From CAWCWN01 sp963799245 (lineage in GTDB: Bacteria > Chloroflexota > Ktedonobacteria > Ktedonobacterales > Ktedonobacteraceae), in NCBI GenBank assembly GCA_963799245.1, contig CAWCWN010000003.1:1178001-1242000 (forward strand): a stretch of 64,000 nucleotides of DNA, given 5' to 3'. Shown here piece after piece: positions 16,487 to 25,337 of the stretch. Numbering within the stretch: position 1 is the stretch's first letter; each line of letters opens with the position of its first letter. Below the pieces are notes generated by a model, which saw nothing but the letters and a program-made list of their open reading frames with translations, had not been told where the DNA came from and ran no database searches. A program made the position numbers and the translations under genes.

Positions 16487-17281
16487 ATGAGTATAGAACG
16501 GCAGGGCAAAGGTAGTGGCGAGATGGTACGGGCCGAGCAGGTGGTGAAGCGCTTTGGCAGCCTGATCGTCTTGAACGGGGTCGATCTCTTCGTCAAACGC
16601 GGCCAGGTCGTCGTTATCATTGGCCCCAGCGGTTCCGGCAAAACGACGTTGCTGCGCTGCCTCAATCACCTGGAGAAGATCGATGGCGGTCGCATCTATA
16701 TCGAAGGCGAATTGATGGGCTATCGTGAGGTAAACGGGCGCCTGGTAGAGGATCGCGAGGGCAACATCGCGCGCATCCGCTCAGAGGTAGGCTTTGTCTT
16801 TCAGCGTTTTAACCTTTTCCCCCATATGACCGCCCTGGAGAACGTCATCGAAGCTCCTATCCATGTCCTGCATCAAGCGCGCGGCGAGGTGATGGAGCGG
16901 GCTAAAGCACTGCTTGACAAGGTCGGGCTCGCCGACAAGGCCGACGCATACCCGCATAAACTCTCCGGCGGTCAGCAGCAGCGCGTAGCGATCGCTCGCG
17001 CGCTCGCGATGAATCCCAAGCTTATGCTCTTCGACGAGGCCACCTCAGCGCTCGATCCAGAACTGGTTGGCGAGGTGCTGAAGGTAATGCGCCAGCTGGC
17101 CGAAGAGGGTATGACGATGGTTGTTGTCACGCATGAAATGGGATTTGCCCGTGATGTAGCCGATCATGTTATCTTCATGGACAATGCTGTGATCGTAGAG
17201 CAGGGGCCGCCGCGAAAGATTTTTGATGCCGCGGAGAACGAACGGACGCGTAATTTCCTGGGCATGATCAAGGAAGAATAG
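16487..17281 (+). CDS. Amino-acid ABC transporter ATP-binding protein (GlnQ/HisP family)
   Basis: 264 residues. Walker A GPSGSGKTT is near residue 45, signature LSGGQQQRVAIARAL near 165, Walker B LMLFDEATSALDPE near 185 and the switch His in VVVTHEMGFARDVAD near 217. It drives import by ATP hydrolysis as a homodimer under the permease. An insertion after the first beta-strands (MGYREVNGRLVEDREGN) is common in the polar amino-acid group. It is the last gene of the four-gene operon starting at 13520. Confidence 0.95.
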   Translation: MSIERQGKGSGEMVRAEQVVKRFGSLIVLNGVDLFVKRGQVVVIIGPSGSGKTTLLRCLNHLEKIDGGRIYIEGELMGYREVNGRLVEDREGNIARIRSEVGFVFQRFNLFPHMTALENVIEAPIHVLHQARGEVMERAKALLDKVGLADKADAYPHKLSGGQQQRVAIARALAMNPKLMLFDEATSALDPELVGEVLKVMRQLAEEGMTMVVVTHEMGFARDVADHVIFMDNAVIVEQGPPRKIFDAAENERTRNFLGMIKEE

Positions 17282-17423
17282 TGCGTCTCTACATCGCTAC
17301 CGTCACCGCCAATAGCGAAATTCGTGCGGGTGTGCACTCGCAGGAAATGCACCTGCCAGCGCGGGCAAGGTCTGTGTAGGCTGCTTGTAGTTTCCCGCCA
17401 CGATAGTCTAACGCAGACGCTTC

Positions 17424-19115
17424 TCAAAAAAAATATCTGTGAAGCCGCGCTGCACTTTCGTGACACCAGTCTCCTTGCTGGCCGCGCTCATACAGACCCG
17501 GCAGACTGACGGGCAAATGCCCCCGCGCTGGCGACTCGCCAAACAGGACGCGTACGGCGGCGGCCAACGCCGGACGGGTGTATTCATAGGTTACCAGGTA
17601 CGTGCCAAGTTGGGGAAAAGCCAGGAGGTCATATGGTATGCCTAGCGCGATGCCAATGATGCGTCGTCCGCTTTGTAGCAGGCCCGACATCAGTTGCGCT
17701 TGCCGCCGGTCAAGGTAAGCGTTTAGCGTCGCCATAATGATGACATCGCAGCTTGCGGCGCAGGCGGCTGCGCGCACTATCTGGCTGTATTCGTCATCCG
17801 TGGGGTCGGCGGAGGTGCTGAGGGTTTGAACGTGCTGGTGGCGCTTGCGAATAGATGCGGCCAGCGACCCCTGGGAAAAGTATGTATCCTCAGCCTGGGA
17901 AGAGGCGCCGCTACGTAGTGAGAGCAGCAGGATACGCGCGTGCGGCTCCAGTCTGAGAGGAATAAGTCCTTCGCGGTCACGCAGCAGGGTAGTGGATAGT
18001 GCGTAGGCGTTGTCCCGCAGCTGGCGGTGGGATGCATCGCCGGCAGCGACCGCTGGCAGTTGCTTCCAGGTTGTATAGCGCTCTTTGAGCTGTAATACTC
18101 GTTGCGCCGCCCGGCGTACATCCTCTGGAGCTAGTTCACCGGACTGAAGGGCGACCTTGAGCATGGCGAGGCCCGCTTTCTGGCGTTCGTATGTGTGGGA
18201 GACCAGTACCAGGTCGTGACCCGCCTGTAGCGCCATCAGGGTCCCGCGTTCGCTGCCAACGGTCTTTGTGATGGCGCTCATCTCCATGCAATCAGAGATA
18301 ATCACGCCCTTGAAGCCGAGCCTCTCGCGCAGGAGACCCCGCACGACTGTGGGCGAAAGCGTGGCGGGCAGCGCAGCTCCCGGCATGATCGCCGGCAGGT
18401 AGATGTGGGCGGTCATGACGGCAGGGGCGTCCGCCTCTATGCCGCGTCTGAACGGTACCAGTTCGAGCGCCTCCAGGCGTTCCAGGCTGGCCGCAATGAT
18501 GGGCAGAGCCAGGTGTGAGTCGACGGCCGTATCTCCATGGCCGGGAAAATGTTTGAGGGTGGCTATCACGCCCGCTGCGCGGTAGCCGCGCAGCGCGGCA
18601 GCGGCGTGGCGCGCGACCTGGGAGGGGTCTTCACCGAAGGAGCGCACGCCGATGACCGGGTTAGCGGGGTTGTTGTTAATGTCAACGACCGGGGCCAGAT
18701 TCATATTGATGCCGAGCGCCTGCAGTTCACGACCCGTCGCCCGGGCTACCTCGTAGGTCACCTGCTCCGAAGCGATCGCCCCGAGGGCCATATTGCCGGG
18801 AAAGATAGATGCGTCTTGCCCCAGCCGGCGTACAATACCGTTTTCCTGGTCGATGGCAATCAGCAAAGGCCGGCGGTGACCCGCCTCTCTGGCGATGGCT
18901 TGCAGGCTTTGCGTCAGTTCAGAGAGCTGCGAGGAATTTTGAATATTACGTGCAAAGAGGATGATGCCCCCCACATGGTGATTTGCAATCAGGTCAATTA
19001 TCTCCTGAGAGGGAGTAGTGCCCCGAAAGCCCAGCATGAGCAGTTGACCAAGCTGCTCCTCTATGCTCATATCCTCTGTGTGGCCGCGTATAGTCTCACC
19101 TGCTCTTTTCTTCAT
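17424..19115 (-). CDS. GH3 beta-N-acetylhexosaminidase (NagZ-like) with C-terminal domain
   Basis: 563 residues from the ATG at 19115. The N-terminal ~340 residues form the GH3 TIM barrel with LLIAIDQENGIVRRL, the family signature KHFPGHGDTAVDSHLALP (its Asp-His pair serves as general acid/base in NagZ) and IISDCMEMSAI holding the nucleophile Asp. A further ~190-residue GH3 C-terminal domain follows, so it is longer than proteobacterial NagZ and like the two-domain forms in Gram-positives. It would release N-acetylglucosamine from muropeptides or chitin fragments. No signal peptide is evident. It is divergent from nagA, which handles the next product. Confidence 0.9.
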   Translation of the reverse strand: MKKRAGETIRGHTEDMSIEEQLGQLLMLGFRGTTPSQEIIDLIANHHVGGIILFARNIQNSSQLSELTQSLQAIAREAGHRRPLLIAIDQENGIVRRLGQDASIFPGNMALGAIASEQVTYEVARATGRELQALGINMNLAPVVDINNNPANPVIGVRSFGEDPSQVARHAAAALRGYRAAGVIATLKHFPGHGDTAVDSHLALPIIAASLERLEALELVPFRRGIEADAPAVMTAHIYLPAIMPGAALPATLSPTVVRGLLRERLGFKGVIISDCMEMSAITKTVGSERGTLMALQAGHDLVLVSHTYERQKAGLAMLKVALQSGELAPEDVRRAAQRVLQLKERYTTWKQLPAVAAGDASHRQLRDNAYALSTTLLRDREGLIPLRLEPHARILLLSLRSGASSQAEDTYFSQGSLAASIRKRHQHVQTLSTSADPTDDEYSQIVRAAACAASCDVIIMATLNAYLDRRQAQLMSGLLQSGRRIIGIALGIPYDLLAFPQLGTYLVTYEYTRPALAAAVRVLFGESPARGHLPVSLPGLYERGQQGDWCHESAARLHRYFF

Positions 19116-19242
19116 AGCATGAGTACCCCTGCTGAAACAGAAGCACATTCGCCAGCTACCGCTCTGAAGGAGGCAGCGGTCCTAGGGGACCAGCTGTTCG
19201 CGCTTCATGGAGTGGCCGAATATGGTACATAATAAAGGAATT

Positions 19243-19276
19243 GGTATAGTCAGTATGCTATATATACCACTATACC
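19243..19276. promoter_or_regulatory. Inverted repeat in the nagZ-like/nagA divergent promoter region
   Basis: GGTATAGT (19243-19250) is repeated inverted as ACTATACC (19269-19276) in the 272-bp gap between the divergent hexosaminidase and nagA genes. Position and symmetry suggest an operator for a regulator responding to amino sugars (GntR-type regulators of this pathway use short inverted repeats). The regulator is not in the window. Confidence 0.45.
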
Positions 19277-19387
19277 TGGGCAGAACAGGCGTATGCCTTG
19301 AGTACCTGTCCGTCTTAACAGCAGGGGGTCATGCGAGCGTTACCCTGCGGCCTATTGCAATTTACACAAGAAAGGTACAGAGGATCA

Positions 19388-20578
19388 ATGCGGTTTACGT
19401 TACGCGATGCTCACATCATAGATGCCGCAACGGATATTGCGCGTGGAGCCATTACTATCGATGGCTCGCGCATCCAGGCTGTCCCATATCCGGTAGATCA
19501 GCCGGGCAGCAGCATCGATGCAACGGATATGATCGTTATGCCAGGCTTCATCGATGTGCATACGCACGGCGGCGGTGGCTATAATCTGCACACCACGGAT
19601 AGCGATGAGATTCGCGCCTATGCGCGCTGGGCGCCCGCGACAGGGGTCACGTCATTTCTGATAGCTGTAGTAGGTGTACCCGCTGCAATACCCGAGCAGC
19701 AGTTAAGCGCAGCTGTCGCGATGCTGAATGACCCGGGAGCGGGTGCAGAGCCCCTGGGAATTCACCTGGAAGGGCCCTATATCAATGCGGCGAGGCGGGG
19801 AGCGCATCAAGTGGCATGGCTGCGGCTGCCCAACGAGTTCGAGACGGAGCAATTGCTCGCCATAACTGCTGGACACCTGCGCCTGCTTACACTGGCGCCT
19901 GAGTTGCCGGCAGCGAGGGAAATGATCAAGAGGCTCGTGGAGGCAGGTATCACTGTGGGCATGGGTCATACCGACGTAACCTATGAGCAGGCCCATGAGG
20001 CGATAGCGCTGGGGATCACGCACGTAACCCATTGCTTCAATGCTATGCGGCCGCTGCTCCATCGCGCTCCAGGCCCGCTCGCTGCCCTCGCCGAGGTCAT
20101 GGGTGTGCGTGGAGAATTGATTGCCGATGGCGTCCATGTACACCCGGCGGCAATGAATGCGCTGGTGAAAATGCTGGGGCCGGAGCGAACAATCGTGGTC
20201 ACTGATGCGCTGGCGGCGGCCGGCATGCCAGCGGCAACCTTTGATTTTGCCGGCCAGCAGGCGCAGGTGAGCTGTGGCGTCGCAAGGCTATCCGATGGTA
20301 CGATTACCGGCAGCGTCTTGACGATGGACCAGGCGTTGCGGAATTTGCTGCGGATGACCGGGGTTTCGCTCCAGCAAGCCGTGGGCATGTTGACGATCAA
20401 TCCGGCTCACGCGGCCTGCGCCTCGCAGCGTAAAGGGCGCCTACAGACCGGCTATGATGCAGATCTACTGCTCTTCGATGCCCGGCTTACGCTCCAGGCC
20501 ACTTTCTGCCGCGGGGCCGTCGCCTTTGCCACCTCTGAGTGGCGCCAGCGCCTGGCCAGCCTGCTTTCTCTACGCTGA
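19388..20578 (+). CDS. nagA: N-acetylglucosamine-6-phosphate deacetylase
   Basis: 396 residues of the amidohydrolase superfamily. Visible motifs: GFIDVHTHGGGGY near residue 55 (HxH), GIHLEGPYI (metal-ligand Glu), MGHTDVTYEQA, THCFNAMRPL and VTDALAAAG (catalytic Asp). It removes the acetyl group from N-acetylglucosamine 6-phosphate to give glucosamine 6-phosphate. AGAGG lies 5 bp before the ATG at 19388. It is divergent from the hexosaminidase gene; together with the GH20 enzyme at 29.3 kb they suggest use or recycling of amino sugars. Confidence 0.95.
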   Translation: MRFTLRDAHIIDAATDIARGAITIDGSRIQAVPYPVDQPGSSIDATDMIVMPGFIDVHTHGGGGYNLHTTDSDEIRAYARWAPATGVTSFLIAVVGVPAAIPEQQLSAAVAMLNDPGAGAEPLGIHLEGPYINAARRGAHQVAWLRLPNEFETEQLLAITAGHLRLLTLAPELPAAREMIKRLVEAGITVGMGHTDVTYEQAHEAIALGITHVTHCFNAMRPLLHRAPGPLAALAEVMGVRGELIADGVHVHPAAMNALVKMLGPERTIVVTDALAAAGMPAATFDFAGQQAQVSCGVARLSDGTITGSVLTMDQALRNLLRMTGVSLQQAVGMLTINPAHAACASQRKGRLQTGYDADLLLFDARLTLQATFCRGAVAFATSEWRQRLASLLSLR

Positions 20579-20741
20579 TTAAGTGCCGGGCTCCTGCTTG
20601 AGCTCGTGGTAGCGTAGAACCCACTCCTCAGACACGCTATCAGCCTGTTGCTGCATGCGCCGTTGATGCAGCATAAGTTTCCCGCGTATGGGAATGGGGA
20701 GATACTCGAGGATGCTGAGAGCCGTGGCCTGATCACGCGCT

Positions 20742-22157
20742 TCAGGTCCTGGCGGATTCGGGCTCTTCGAGGCGGAACAGGCCCCTGTCCTCGTTGAAGC
20801 TGAAGAGCTCGGCGTAACGCCCCCAGTTGATCGCTGTCTCCAGCTGTGCCTGCGCTTCCTCCTCGCCAAAGTGCTCCTTCAGCTGGCTCTTGAAGTACTC
20901 TTCGGGCAGACTGTGGCCCGGCGCCGCTTCCAGGGCATGCACGATCTGGCCCAGGATGGTGATATTGGCCAGGGCCTGCTCGCGGAAGACGTTCTTCTCC
21001 TCCAGCACACCTGCTTCGGCAAAGTGCCGGCCCTGCTCGGTCAACACCAGGTCGCCCTCCTGCGTATCTGCCAGGTCCAGCAGGTCGGCCGCCTCGATCA
21101 TGGGGAAGAGGTCGTCTACCTCGAGGTGGAGATGGCGGCCCAGTTGGTACAGGTCCTCGCGACCTCCGCGTGAGTGCACTAACTCGATGAGGCCCGTCAC
21201 GTCGCCGATGGAGACATGGGGCAAAACCTGGTAGGGACGACGTTGTGTCGCGGGTGCCGCCAGCTTGCCCGTTTTGGCATGTGGGGCCTGCGCGGCCACC
21301 AGCGTAGCCACGTCCTCCTGCGGGCTGGTCATGATGCGGTAGATGAGGTCTACCAGGGCCGTGTGCGCCTCATTGAGGATTGAGCGCTGTTCGACAGGTA
21401 GTCCTGGCAGCTCGACACGAATATGCCCGGGATTGGCCCCCAGCACAAAAATACGATCGGCCATGCTCACCGCGTCATCGATACTGTGCGTGACCATCAG
21501 AATAGCGCGCGTCGGCATGCTCTTGGCAAGCCACAGGCTCAGCAGTTCCTTGCGCAGGTTGGCCGCAGTCAGGACATCGAGTGCGCTAAAGGGCTCATCC
21601 ATGAACAGCAGTTCGGGTTCGACGACCAGGGCGCGCGCGAAACCCACGCGCTGGCGCATGCCGCCGGAGAGCTCTTTGGGATAGGCATCCTCGAAACCAT
21701 CCAGGCCTATGAGGTCGATGGCCGCGAGCGAGCGCTTGAGCCGTTGCGTCGGCGTCATGTCCTGGGCCTGCAGGCCGAGCTCCACGTTCTGTAAGACCGT
21801 CAGCCAGGGAAAGAGGGCGAAGGACTGGAAGACAATCGCCACATGTGGATTCGGCCCGTGTTGCGGTACGCCTCTGAATAGGACCTCTCCTTCAGAGGGA
21901 TCAAGCAGCCCCGCCAGGATACGCAGGAGCGTAGATTTCCCAGACCCCGATGGGCCGAGCAGGGCCACAAATTCACCGCTATTGATCTTCAGGTCAACGC
22001 TATCAAGTACCAGGGTGGGCTGTGCTGAGCTTTTCTTGCCCTGTTTGCCCTCTGTCTGATAACTTTTAGTGCAGGCGCACACCTCCAGCAGGACCTCTGG
22101 CGAGGCCTGCGTGAGCAGGCTATCCTGTTGTGGACAAAAGTAGAAATGCTGCTTCAT
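20742..22157 (-). CDS. NitT/TauT-type ABC transporter ATP-binding protein with C-terminal AAA-associated domain
   Basis: 471 residues. Residues ~25-270 are the ATPase: Walker A GPSGSGKST, signature LSGGMRQRVGFARAL, Walker B LLFMDEPFSALD, and VTHSIDDAVSMADRI. The last ~150 residues form the winged-helix-like AAA-associated domain found on a subset of nitrate/sulfonate/bicarbonate-type ATPases. The ATG at 22157 is preferred because GGAGG lies 8 bp upstream, inside the end of the permease gene. It is cotranscribed with the permease, 13 bp downstream of it. The transported substrate cannot be read. Confidence 0.9.
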   Translation of the reverse strand: MKQHFYFCPQQDSLLTQASPEVLLEVCACTKSYQTEGKQGKKSSAQPTLVLDSVDLKINSGEFVALLGPSGSGKSTLLRILAGLLDPSEGEVLFRGVPQHGPNPHVAIVFQSFALFPWLTVLQNVELGLQAQDMTPTQRLKRSLAAIDLIGLDGFEDAYPKELSGGMRQRVGFARALVVEPELLFMDEPFSALDVLTAANLRKELLSLWLAKSMPTRAILMVTHSIDDAVSMADRIFVLGANPGHIRVELPGLPVEQRSILNEAHTALVDLIYRIMTSPQEDVATLVAAQAPHAKTGKLAAPATQRRPYQVLPHVSIGDVTGLIELVHSRGGREDLYQLGRHLHLEVDDLFPMIEAADLLDLADTQEGDLVLTEQGRHFAEAGVLEEKNVFREQALANITILGQIVHALEAAPGHSLPEEYFKSQLKEHFGEEEAQAQLETAINWGRYAELFSFNEDRGLFRLEEPESART

Positions 22158-22170
22158 GGAAGGTTTCCTC

Positions 22171-23991
22171 CTATCCCAGGGTATAGCGACGCTCCGCAAG
22201 CGCATACAGGCGTTTCCAGAGGAGGCGGTTGATCAAGACAACTACGATAGCCATTAAAAGGGTGGCGGCCAGCAGCTGCGAGAAGTCGCTATTTGCCGCA
22301 GCTGCGGCGATGCTGGCCCCCAGACCAACTGTGCTCACAGTGTGTCCATTGAACGTGACATATTCAGAGACGATACTGGCGTTCCAGGCTCCGCCACTGG
22401 CGGTCAGCATGCCGGTCACAAGGTAGGGAAAGATGGCCGGCAGGATCAGCGTGCGCCATTTGCGCCAGCCTGTTACATGATAGACCGTGTTGGCCTCGCG
22501 CAGGTCACTGGGAATCGACATCGCCCCGGCTATGACATTAAAGAGAATATACCACTGCGTGCCCAGCAGCATGAGCAGGATCGCCGCAAGTGATAGCCCG
22601 CCGGGCAGGCTGATTAACGCCACTAACAGAATCGGAAAAACCGCGGTGGCCGGGATGGAGGCAACGACCTGGACCACCGGCTGCAGGCGGCGCGACCAGC
22701 GCGGTGAGAGTCCAATCGCGACGCCAGCCGGTACGGTCCAGGCGACGCCAATAGCGAGCGCGGTTATGGTCCGCAGCCAGGTGGCAAGAGCGGCGACAAT
22801 CAGGCCGCCCCAGGTCGGCAGGCTCACCTGGATGAGCAAGCGCACTGCATACCAGAGGCCGACGAGGAGCAGCGCGCCCGCCAGCAGCAAGACCACCCCT
22901 CTGGCGATCTTGCCTGTTGAAAGAGAACTGCTGGTTGATTTTGAGAGGACTGAGCTACCGTCTGCGGGCAGGGGCTGCACCAGGTTCAAGAAGCCGGCGA
23001 TTATTCTACCAAGCGGGGCGAAGACGCGCCTGTTCAGCGTGGCGATGAGCGCCGAGCGCCGCAGCGCATCGAGCACGAGCGAGTGCGGCGCGTCTGCCCC
23101 GCTGCTCTGTTCTAATTTGAATTTGTCGGCCCACGCCACCAGCGGGCGCCAGAAGAGCAGGTCGAGCAGGATGATCAGCGCGACCAGCGTTGCCAGGCCT
23201 AGTAGGATAGCGGTCGTATCGCCGGTGTTGGCAGCCTGCTGCAAGTAGGAGCCGAGCCCCGGCAGCTGGAAAGAGCGCGTGCCCAGGGTGAACTGCTCCG
23301 AGGCCATCAGGAAGAACCAGCCTCCCGCCCAGCTCATCATGCTGTTCCAGATGAGGCCTATCATCGAGGAAGGCAGCTCCAGTTTGAAGAAACGCTGCCA
23401 GGGTCGCAGGCGGGCGATGGAGGTTACCTCGTGCAGTTCGGTGGGCTGCGTGCGCGCCGAGTGATAGAAGCTGAACGTCATATTCCAGGCCTGGCTAGTG
23501 AAGATCAAGATCACGCTCGCCAGCTCAAGGCCGACATTTGAGTGTGGGAAGGCCGCAACCAGAGCAAGGATGACGGCGGGCATGAAGGAAAGAATGGGAA
23601 TACTCTGCAGGATATCGAGCACAGGTATCATTACAATGCTCGCGCGCCGGCTGGTAGCGGCGATGTGCCCGTAAATCAGCGTAAACACCAGCGAGAGGAT
23701 ATAGCCGAGGATCATACGCAGCAGCGAATATCCGGCATATAATGGCAGGACCGTGGGAGAGAGGTTGATATGTACCGCGGGCGTCAGCGGCGCCGCCCAG
23801 CGGGCCGCGGCCGCGACGAGAAAGGCTGCCACTGCGAACACTGCCAGCAGGACCACGAGATCGACGCCGCCAAAGCGGCGCTCACGGCGCTGTGCTTCGT
23901 GCCTGGCAGCATACGTGGCTTCATGCGTTGTACCAACCCCTTCAAGCTGCTCACGCTCGCGGGGATTGTCGGGGACGAATACTTGAGCCAT
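22171..23991 (-). CDS. NitT/TauT-type ABC transporter permease, two permease domains fused
   Basis: 606 residues with about twelve membrane segments. It comprises two binding-protein-dependent permease domains in tandem, joined by a ~90-residue linker with TSSSLS. The ATPase-coupling loops are TSIARLRPWQRFFKLELP near residue 195 and ANTVYHVTGWRKWRTLILP near 510. The fusion means one gene supplies the whole channel. GGAGGAGG lies just before the ATG. Only the ATPase follows; no substrate-binding protein gene is found on either side, so the binding protein is encoded elsewhere or absent. Confidence 0.9.
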   Translation of the reverse strand: MAQVFVPDNPREREQLEGVGTTHEATYAARHEAQRRERRFGGVDLVVLLAVFAVAAFLVAAAARWAAPLTPAVHINLSPTVLPLYAGYSLLRMILGYILSLVFTLIYGHIAATSRRASIVMIPVLDILQSIPILSFMPAVILALVAAFPHSNVGLELASVILIFTSQAWNMTFSFYHSARTQPTELHEVTSIARLRPWQRFFKLELPSSMIGLIWNSMMSWAGGWFFLMASEQFTLGTRSFQLPGLGSYLQQAANTGDTTAILLGLATLVALIILLDLLFWRPLVAWADKFKLEQSSGADAPHSLVLDALRRSALIATLNRRVFAPLGRIIAGFLNLVQPLPADGSSVLSKSTSSSLSTGKIARGVVLLLAGALLLVGLWYAVRLLIQVSLPTWGGLIVAALATWLRTITALAIGVAWTVPAGVAIGLSPRWSRRLQPVVQVVASIPATAVFPILLVALISLPGGLSLAAILLMLLGTQWYILFNVIAGAMSIPSDLREANTVYHVTGWRKWRTLILPAIFPYLVTGMLTASGGAWNASIVSEYVTFNGHTVSTVGLGASIAAAAANSDFSQLLAATLLMAIVVVLINRLLWKRLYALAERRYTLG

Positions 23992-24217
23992 GTGGTACCT
24001 CCTCCATACATGTAGAAGAGTCAGGCAGCATGGAGGAGACCGGCCCCGCCGCAGGCGCTAAGCGCAAGTGGGAGGGAGCGACGCATGGTGCGCAGTCAGA
24101 ACTCCTGTGCTGCACGTAGAGTGAGACACTGCAATACTTGAGAATCGTTGTTCAGGATCGGCACTCACGCCCTATTACCTCCCTGGTACGCGGGACTCAT
24201 CCCTTTTAGCAAAATTG

Positions 24218-24307
24218 GTTGTGCCTCTGCTTTAGAGGGCATAAAAAAACCACCAACCATCCCTCTGGTGGCTACATCGCTCAAGCAGAGGCTTGTACTG
24301 GCACAAC
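24218..24307 (-). terminator. Terminator nested in a larger interrupted inverted repeat
   Basis: Read leftward, CCACCA pairs with TGGTGG (24266-24271 with 24250-24255) and is followed by seven T, a clear rho-independent terminator for the kinase-miaA unit. It is enclosed by a second, 15-bp inverted repeat: 24218-24232 pairs with 24283-24307, the right arm being interrupted by 8 bases (24292-24299). The outer stem may form an alternative structure or be the end pair of a small repeat element. Nothing else is seen in 24000-24217, which is the leader of the permease gene. Confidence 0.75.
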
Positions 24308-24417
24308 AGAGTAAAAAAGCAGGTCCATGCTTCCTGCCGGGTCTACAATCCTACCAAGACTATACATCGACCTGGCAAGGCCTGTCAAGGAAGGTATGTG
24401 GTCTGTTCGGTGGAGCT

Positions 24418-25337
24418 TCAGCTGACGTAGGCCGCTAAAAATTGTCGCACTTCAACTTCGGCCTGGCGTAAGTCGGCGCCCTCCAGCCAGGTAATGCGCT
24501 GATCTTTGCGGAACCATGTCAACTGCCTGCGTGTAAAAGCATGAATGGCGTATTTTAAACGCTGCACCATCTCCTCCTCACTGCCAAGCTCACCGCGCAG
24601 CCAGCGGCTGATGAAGCGGTATTCCAGCCCTAGAGACTCCAGGCGCGCATGGCTGATATGCTCTTGCAAGAGACGGCGCACTTCCTGCACCATACCCTGC
24701 TGCATACGTTCATCGACGCGCGCATCAATGCGCTGGTAGAGCACTTCACGCGGCCAATGGATGCCCAGCAGCAGGCTGGTATAGCGAGGGGCAGCCCTTT
24801 TTTTAGCTCAGAAAATGGCCTGCCCGAGGTCAGGCAGACCTCTAAGGCGCGGATGACCCTGCGAGGATTGTTGCGATCAATGGCTGCCGCGCCCGCTGGA
24901 TCGAGCTGCTCCAACAGTGCCAGCAGCGCCGGGAGCGAATGCGCCTCCAGTTCCGCGCGCAGGGCAGGCTGGGGAGGGATCGAGGGTATATCCAGGTTAT
25001 CAACTACAGCCTGAATATAATGAGGTGAACCGCCAACCAGCAGTGGCTGGCGGCCGTGCGCCAGGATGTCGTCGCAGGCAGCAATAGCCTGCTGCTGAAA
25101 CTGGGCTACAGTGTAGATTTCCTGGACATCCGCTACATCCAGCAGGTGATGTGGCACAAGCGCCCGCTCCTGCGCTGTAACCTTGGCGGTGCCGATATCC
25201 AGGCCGCGATACACCTGGCGAGAATCAGCGGAGACGATCTCTGCCTTAAATCGTTGAGCCAGGGCAATACTCAGCGAGCTTTTGCCTGAAGCGGTTGGGC
25301 CGAGCACTACAATGAGGGGAGGTATGTCCTGCTTCAT
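24418..25337 (-). CDS. miaA: tRNA dimethylallyltransferase, in two frames joined at an A7 tract
   Basis: Transfers a dimethylallyl group to A37 of tRNAs reading UNN codons. The first frame (25337 down to ~24798) carries the P-loop GPTASGKSS (13-20), SADSRQVYRGLDIGTAKV and RRVIRALEV. Its family homology stops at SELKK. The rest, beginning YTSLLLGIHWPRE, LYQRIDARVDER and ending FTRRQLTWFRKDQ, lies in the -1 frame and ends at 24418. The switch falls on CTA-AAA-AAA-G (A7 at 24804-24798), a classic -1 slippery heptamer. Joined, the product is 306 residues, the normal length. Programmed frameshifting, transcriptional slippage, true mutation and sequencing error are all possible. The ATG overlaps the kinase stop (ATGA). 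Confidence 0.88.
24798..24804 (-). other. A AAA AAA slippery heptamer in miaA
   Basis: Seven T on the plus strand, read on the minus strand as A AAA AAA in the incoming frame. Slippage by one base back joins the two halves of MiaA without loss of conserved residues. Confidence 0.7.

Noticed and set aside
20579..20741. Possible small gene or lost tail after the NitT/TauT ATPase (MLHQRRMQQQADSVSEEWVL)
   Set aside because: The stretch reads like protein in one minus frame, but no start with a ribosome site exists and the ATPase already has its full C-terminal domain.
22487..23248. 253-codon plus-strand frame inside the transporter permease
   Set aside because: Antisense shadow of a real membrane protein; no homology or start signal.
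24160..24212. T-box-like sequence on the plus strand (GGTACGCGGGA … TCATCCCTTTT)
   Set aside because: It resembles the T-box bulge and terminator, but no plus-strand gene follows, no stem I with specifier loop was found and one base is out of register.
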